A DNA stretch of 64,000 nt from Epiperipatus broadwayi (Eukaryota > Onychophora > Udeonychophora > Euonychophora > Peripatidae), in assembly GCA_028023455.1 (NCBI GenBank), contig JAQFVV010012420.1, positions 8,323,194-8,387,193 of the forward strand, read 5' to 3'. Positions 60,830-64,000 of this stretch are shown here, one piece after another. Below the pieces are notes generated by a model that was not told the DNA's origin, did not search any database, and was given only the letters and a program-made list of their open reading frames with translations. How positions within the stretch are numbered: position 1 is the stretch's first letter; each line of letters begins with the position of its first letter. The translations under genes were made by a program, and so were the position numbers.

Positions 60830-61680
60830 TAAAACATTACAGCAAAATAAAGTGATTATATTTAGTGACATTTGTGAATAGATAAATATATCATTTTTGA
60901 CACAATCTTCCTGCTTTTTAATACACCTTGTCCATCTAGTAACACACTTTCAAATTCCCTTATTAAAAATATTTTAGACTAAGATGTGAGCTACAAATGC
61001 ACTGTTGTTTTCACCTCTTTGTCAGACATGAATTTTTGTTTTCATAGGGATTCATTTCAGGGAATTGGACAGTTGATTGTCTAAGGGATCAAGATAAATG
61101 TAGAGCTAGTGTATGGACAAGCATTGTCATGCAACAACATACCTTTGGATAGTAGACTTCTGTATTTTGTCCAAATTTTAGGCTTTAACTCTTCAGGGAG
61201 CATCTTATTGCAATGAATACCATTGATTGTTGAACCTTTTTCCTTCTAATGTTCAAATACTGGTCCCTGAGAATCCCAGAAAACTATAAGCATCATTTTT
61301 CCAGAGGATGATTTATTTTTTAACTTATTTTTGGTTGATGATAAAGGATTCCATTCCATATTCTGTCATTTACAGGATTTCATACAAAAAACCCTTCTCT
61401 ATACTGCATATAAAGTTTTTGATAATTATTGAGCCCAGACACACTCTCAGATTACAAAAAAATAAATCACAGCATGCTATTCTTCTTTTGAGAAAATCAA
61501 AAATTGGGCAATCATTGTTTCTCATGCTAGTCACATTTGAATTGAGGTAATATTTTCAAAAGTGCACAGCAGTAACTAAGAAAAAACGTTATCTTATATG
61601 GAATGTACTGGTAAGTCAGTGTGACTAACAAAATTTTTAATATAACTGGAATGTGGATAATTTTTGACTCACTCTCATAA
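60830..61680 (-). mobile_element. mariner-like transposon, second family, degenerate
   Basis: Minus-strand relic from ~61,680. Its left part in transcription order (to ~61,320) is broken into short pieces. A better stretch reads GKMMLIVFWDSQGPVFEH (near 61,270) and STINGIHCNKMLPEELKPK, then LSKGMLLHDNACPYT at 61,109-61,150. HDNA is the catalytic box that follows the second aspartate in mariner (DD34D) transposases. SDKEVKTTVH near 61,020 is the C-terminal block. Sequence differs from the mariner relics at 46.9 and 56 kb. The minus-strand left edge GAGTGAGTCAAAAATTATCC may be a terminal repeat; its partner is not clear. It lies 190 bp upstream of the host exon. Confidence 0.75.
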
Positions 61681-61866
61681 TAGTAAAAAAAAAAAATCTA
61701 ATGTACTGAATTATGTTTTAAAAAATAGTAAATCTCTTTTCATAATTAATAATGATAACCAAAACAATTAATATTTTTGCATTCCCATTATTCTCTTACT
61801 ATTTTCTAATATTTTTGGTTTTAGATAATAAATCTCATTACGTTCTAACTTTTTTTGTTGTTTTAG

Positions 61867-61957
61867 AGAAATGGAAAAGCATTCAAAGCAAATTAAAGAT
61901 CTTGAAGATGAATTAGAAGCTCAACTTAAAAAGGTAGAAGAAAAAGTGAGAAAAGAA
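61867..61957 (+). CDS. Internal exon of an unidentified coiled-coil protein
   Basis: A 91-bp exon. Upstream is a pyrimidine-rich acceptor (TTTTTTTGTTGTTTTAG, ending 61,866) and downstream a strong donor, GTGAGT at 61,958. Only one frame is open. After one base completing a codon it encodes 30 residues starting EMEKHSKQIKDLEDELE and ending KKVEEKVRKE, ending on a codon boundary. Hydrophobic residues (I, L, L, L, V, V) recur at heptad-like spacing among Lys and Glu, so it is a coiled-coil helix. Composition and codon use differ sharply from the flanks. The parent gene cannot be named from 30 residues. Its other exons lie outside the window or are unrecognised. It could alternatively be a chance frame, but the paired splice sites argue against that. 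Confidence 0.65.
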
Positions 61958-63998
61958 GTGAGTATAAAAATAATTAATACAAATTTGTATACTAATTATA
62001 ATCTCATTTTCTAATAATAAATATTATTAAAATTTAATTTATTCTGTATTTTAATATCTGACAGAAATGGTGAAACAAAACTTTGTATAATTTTAGTAGC
62101 ATATATATTATATATGTTTCTTTTTATTCTTAACTATCAATGTCATTTTTTAGCAATGTGGTTTACTTTGTATTACCAAAACTTGTATGTTTATAATTAA
62201 AATTGATTCCACCTTTTAAAAATTCATACTTTTAAGCATAACAATTTGGATTATGTTACTAATATAAACAATGGAAAAGTAATTCTCTGAAAGATCATGT
62301 GAGCTAAATAATTAAAGTGGTATGTGTGCTTTCGTCCAAAAAATTCTTTAGCTTTAGAGCACTGGTATTTAAATTCTAATTTATTAATATATTATTAGCT
62401 ATAATGATAGATAATTACATATAACAGTTGAAGCAAAACACTTTTTACACTTAAAATACGGCACAGAGAAGCAACTGTTAAATTAATAGAGATATTTAAA
62501 GCAATTTGATTTGAATAATATGTATATAAATATATTATTAACTTTACCACAAATATTTGTAATAAATAAAGAGTGAATTTTATCCTCTCTACTACATATT
62601 TAAACATTAATATATTAACTTCTATTTATCTGTAAAATAAATAAATAAATTGATCTGTCATACTCCACCTGTTTGATTTTCCATTCAACTAGATATAAAA
62701 CTATTTTTTTTTAAATGTTATATAATTATCAATCTCTATAAAAACAAATCATGAGCCTAATGAATTTTTCATCAGTTAATATTTTTTGCATGGCTAAATT
62801 ACAATTCAGAAACAGTAGAATCTTATTTATATAAAAACAGATGATAGTTATTTTCTTCAAAAATACGTACATTTACGAAGTGTGCTTTTTTTTTAGTATG
62901 AACAAGTACATAAACACAAATATGTTAGAACGGGTACAGATTATAATTTATTTCAGTTTTTATATGTTTAACAACAAGTCTGGTAGTATGATAATATTAA
63001 TATAAGATGACCAGTTGTTATATTTACATGATTGATTGCCAGAAGTTTTAGCATCTGATAATGTATATTTCCTGACATACTGCAGAATGATTTATAAATG
63101 TTTATACATATAATGGTGTAATAATTGTTTTTATAGATGGTGACTGGAGTGACTTTCTCTTCAGATTTTTACTTCAGCATATATAAGATTGTATTTATTA
63201 ATATTATTGTTATTATTAGAAGCACACGTTAAAAAAATTATATACAGTACAACGCCTAAATCTGCCATACTTTGTTCTAAACTCCCCTAATAAATATTGT
63301 GAATTAGCATATAGTAGCTCATGCTTTGCTGAACAATTTATTGTTTACTGTATTGTCATGTAAATGCACAGTATTTTTCATCTCTTTTGTATATTTGCAA
63401 CAGAGGTGCTTTTTTTAACATGTAGAGTATACTTATACAAGTTAAAATTACAATACTAACACCATTTTAAAAAAATAATGTAATTATGAATAATAAAGAG
63501 ACTACATTTGCCTATATATATATATTCTATGTATGTATCCGCTCATTCATATTCTCTCAAAAAAACTTATTTTACTGCATCTTTATTATTTTCTCTACAA
63601 ATATGAACAGCTAAGTGTCAGATTATTGCCGTTTTGATGCTGTTGATGTTATTCGAACAATACAGTTTTATTTTTTCAATATTTTTTAAAATTCTACTAG
63701 GGATGTATGAGGAGCCTCATTATCAAAAGATTTTGACCTCTCCAATTGTTTTATGTTTCTAAATCCTATAAACTTCAGAATCTATACAAAAATTTTTATT
63801 TGCAATGAATAGCTTGGAGTTTTCATTTCACAATCTTGGCAAAATTCCTTATAGAAATATTAAGCTTTCCATAAGCAATAGAAAAACGTCCACTGAAATA
63901 TATTTATAGTTCATATCTCATAACAATAAATTCAATGCCTTTTCAGTTTTTACCAAATAATTAATTTTTAAAAAAGGTTACAACTTTAACTCTTTCAG
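61958..63998 (+). other. Probable intron downstream of the coiled-coil exon
   Basis: AT-rich with no further convincing exon. A pyrimidine tract followed by CAG (TCTTTCAG at 63,991-63,998) at the window's edge could be the next acceptor, but only two bases follow it. Confidence 0.4.
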
Positions 63999-64000
63999 GA

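Noticed and set aside
63136-63195. Short frame after TTTTTATAG resembling an exon
   Set aside because: No adequate donor site and no protein-like conservation signal; typical chance frame in AT-rich intron.

Overview
This is an A+T-rich (roughly three quarters by eye), repeat-laden stretch of animal nuclear DNA. Eukaryotic origin is shown by one exon with consensus splice sites and by a wide set of metazoan transposon relics. These are an RTE-type LINE, LINEs ending in TAA repeats, Ty3/mdg4-like LTR elements, mariner-type DNA transposons, a Penelope-like element and a tRNA-derived SINE. The mix points to an invertebrate; I cannot name the species or phylum from the sequence alone.

Host coding content is almost nil. 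The only well-supported host exon is 91 bp at 61,867-61,957 (+), coding a charged coiled-coil segment. Most of the window is therefore probably intron and/or intergenic DNA.

Layout. 0-6 kb: a young SINE copy, a three-unit tandem repeat and a decayed, nearly full RTE LINE (-). 6-14 kb: mostly featureless AT-rich DNA with one dispersed repeat copy. 14.0-17.4 kb: an internally deleted Ty3/mdg4-like element (-) with two LTRs and matching 5-bp target duplications. 17.9-19.8 kb: an old tandem array. 22.9-23.4 kb: a long inverted repeat carrying hammerhead-like core motifs. 23.9-28.8 kb: a LINE tail, two old SINE copies and an RTE 3' end. 29.6-34.4 kb: two copies of a ~0.8-kb segment, the second split by a retroposon with target duplications, with two palindromes, a coiled-coil ORF relic and the second young SINE between them. 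40.9-42 kb: another old tandem array. 43.9-45.9 kb: two Penelope-like 3' regions arranged head to head. 46.9-50.8 kb: a mariner relic split by a second deleted Ty3/mdg4-like element (-). 51.7-52.3 kb: two fold-back repeats. 56 kb: a second copy of the same deleted mariner family. 57.7-59.2 kb: a LINE 3' fragment sandwiched between two long AAT arrays. 60.8-61.7 kb: a different mariner (-), followed by the host exon.

No element looks autonomous: every reading frame of useful length is broken. The window is mainly a record of successive insertions, nested in places, which lets some be ordered in time. Boundaries are read by eye and may be off by tens of bases unless a target duplication fixes them.
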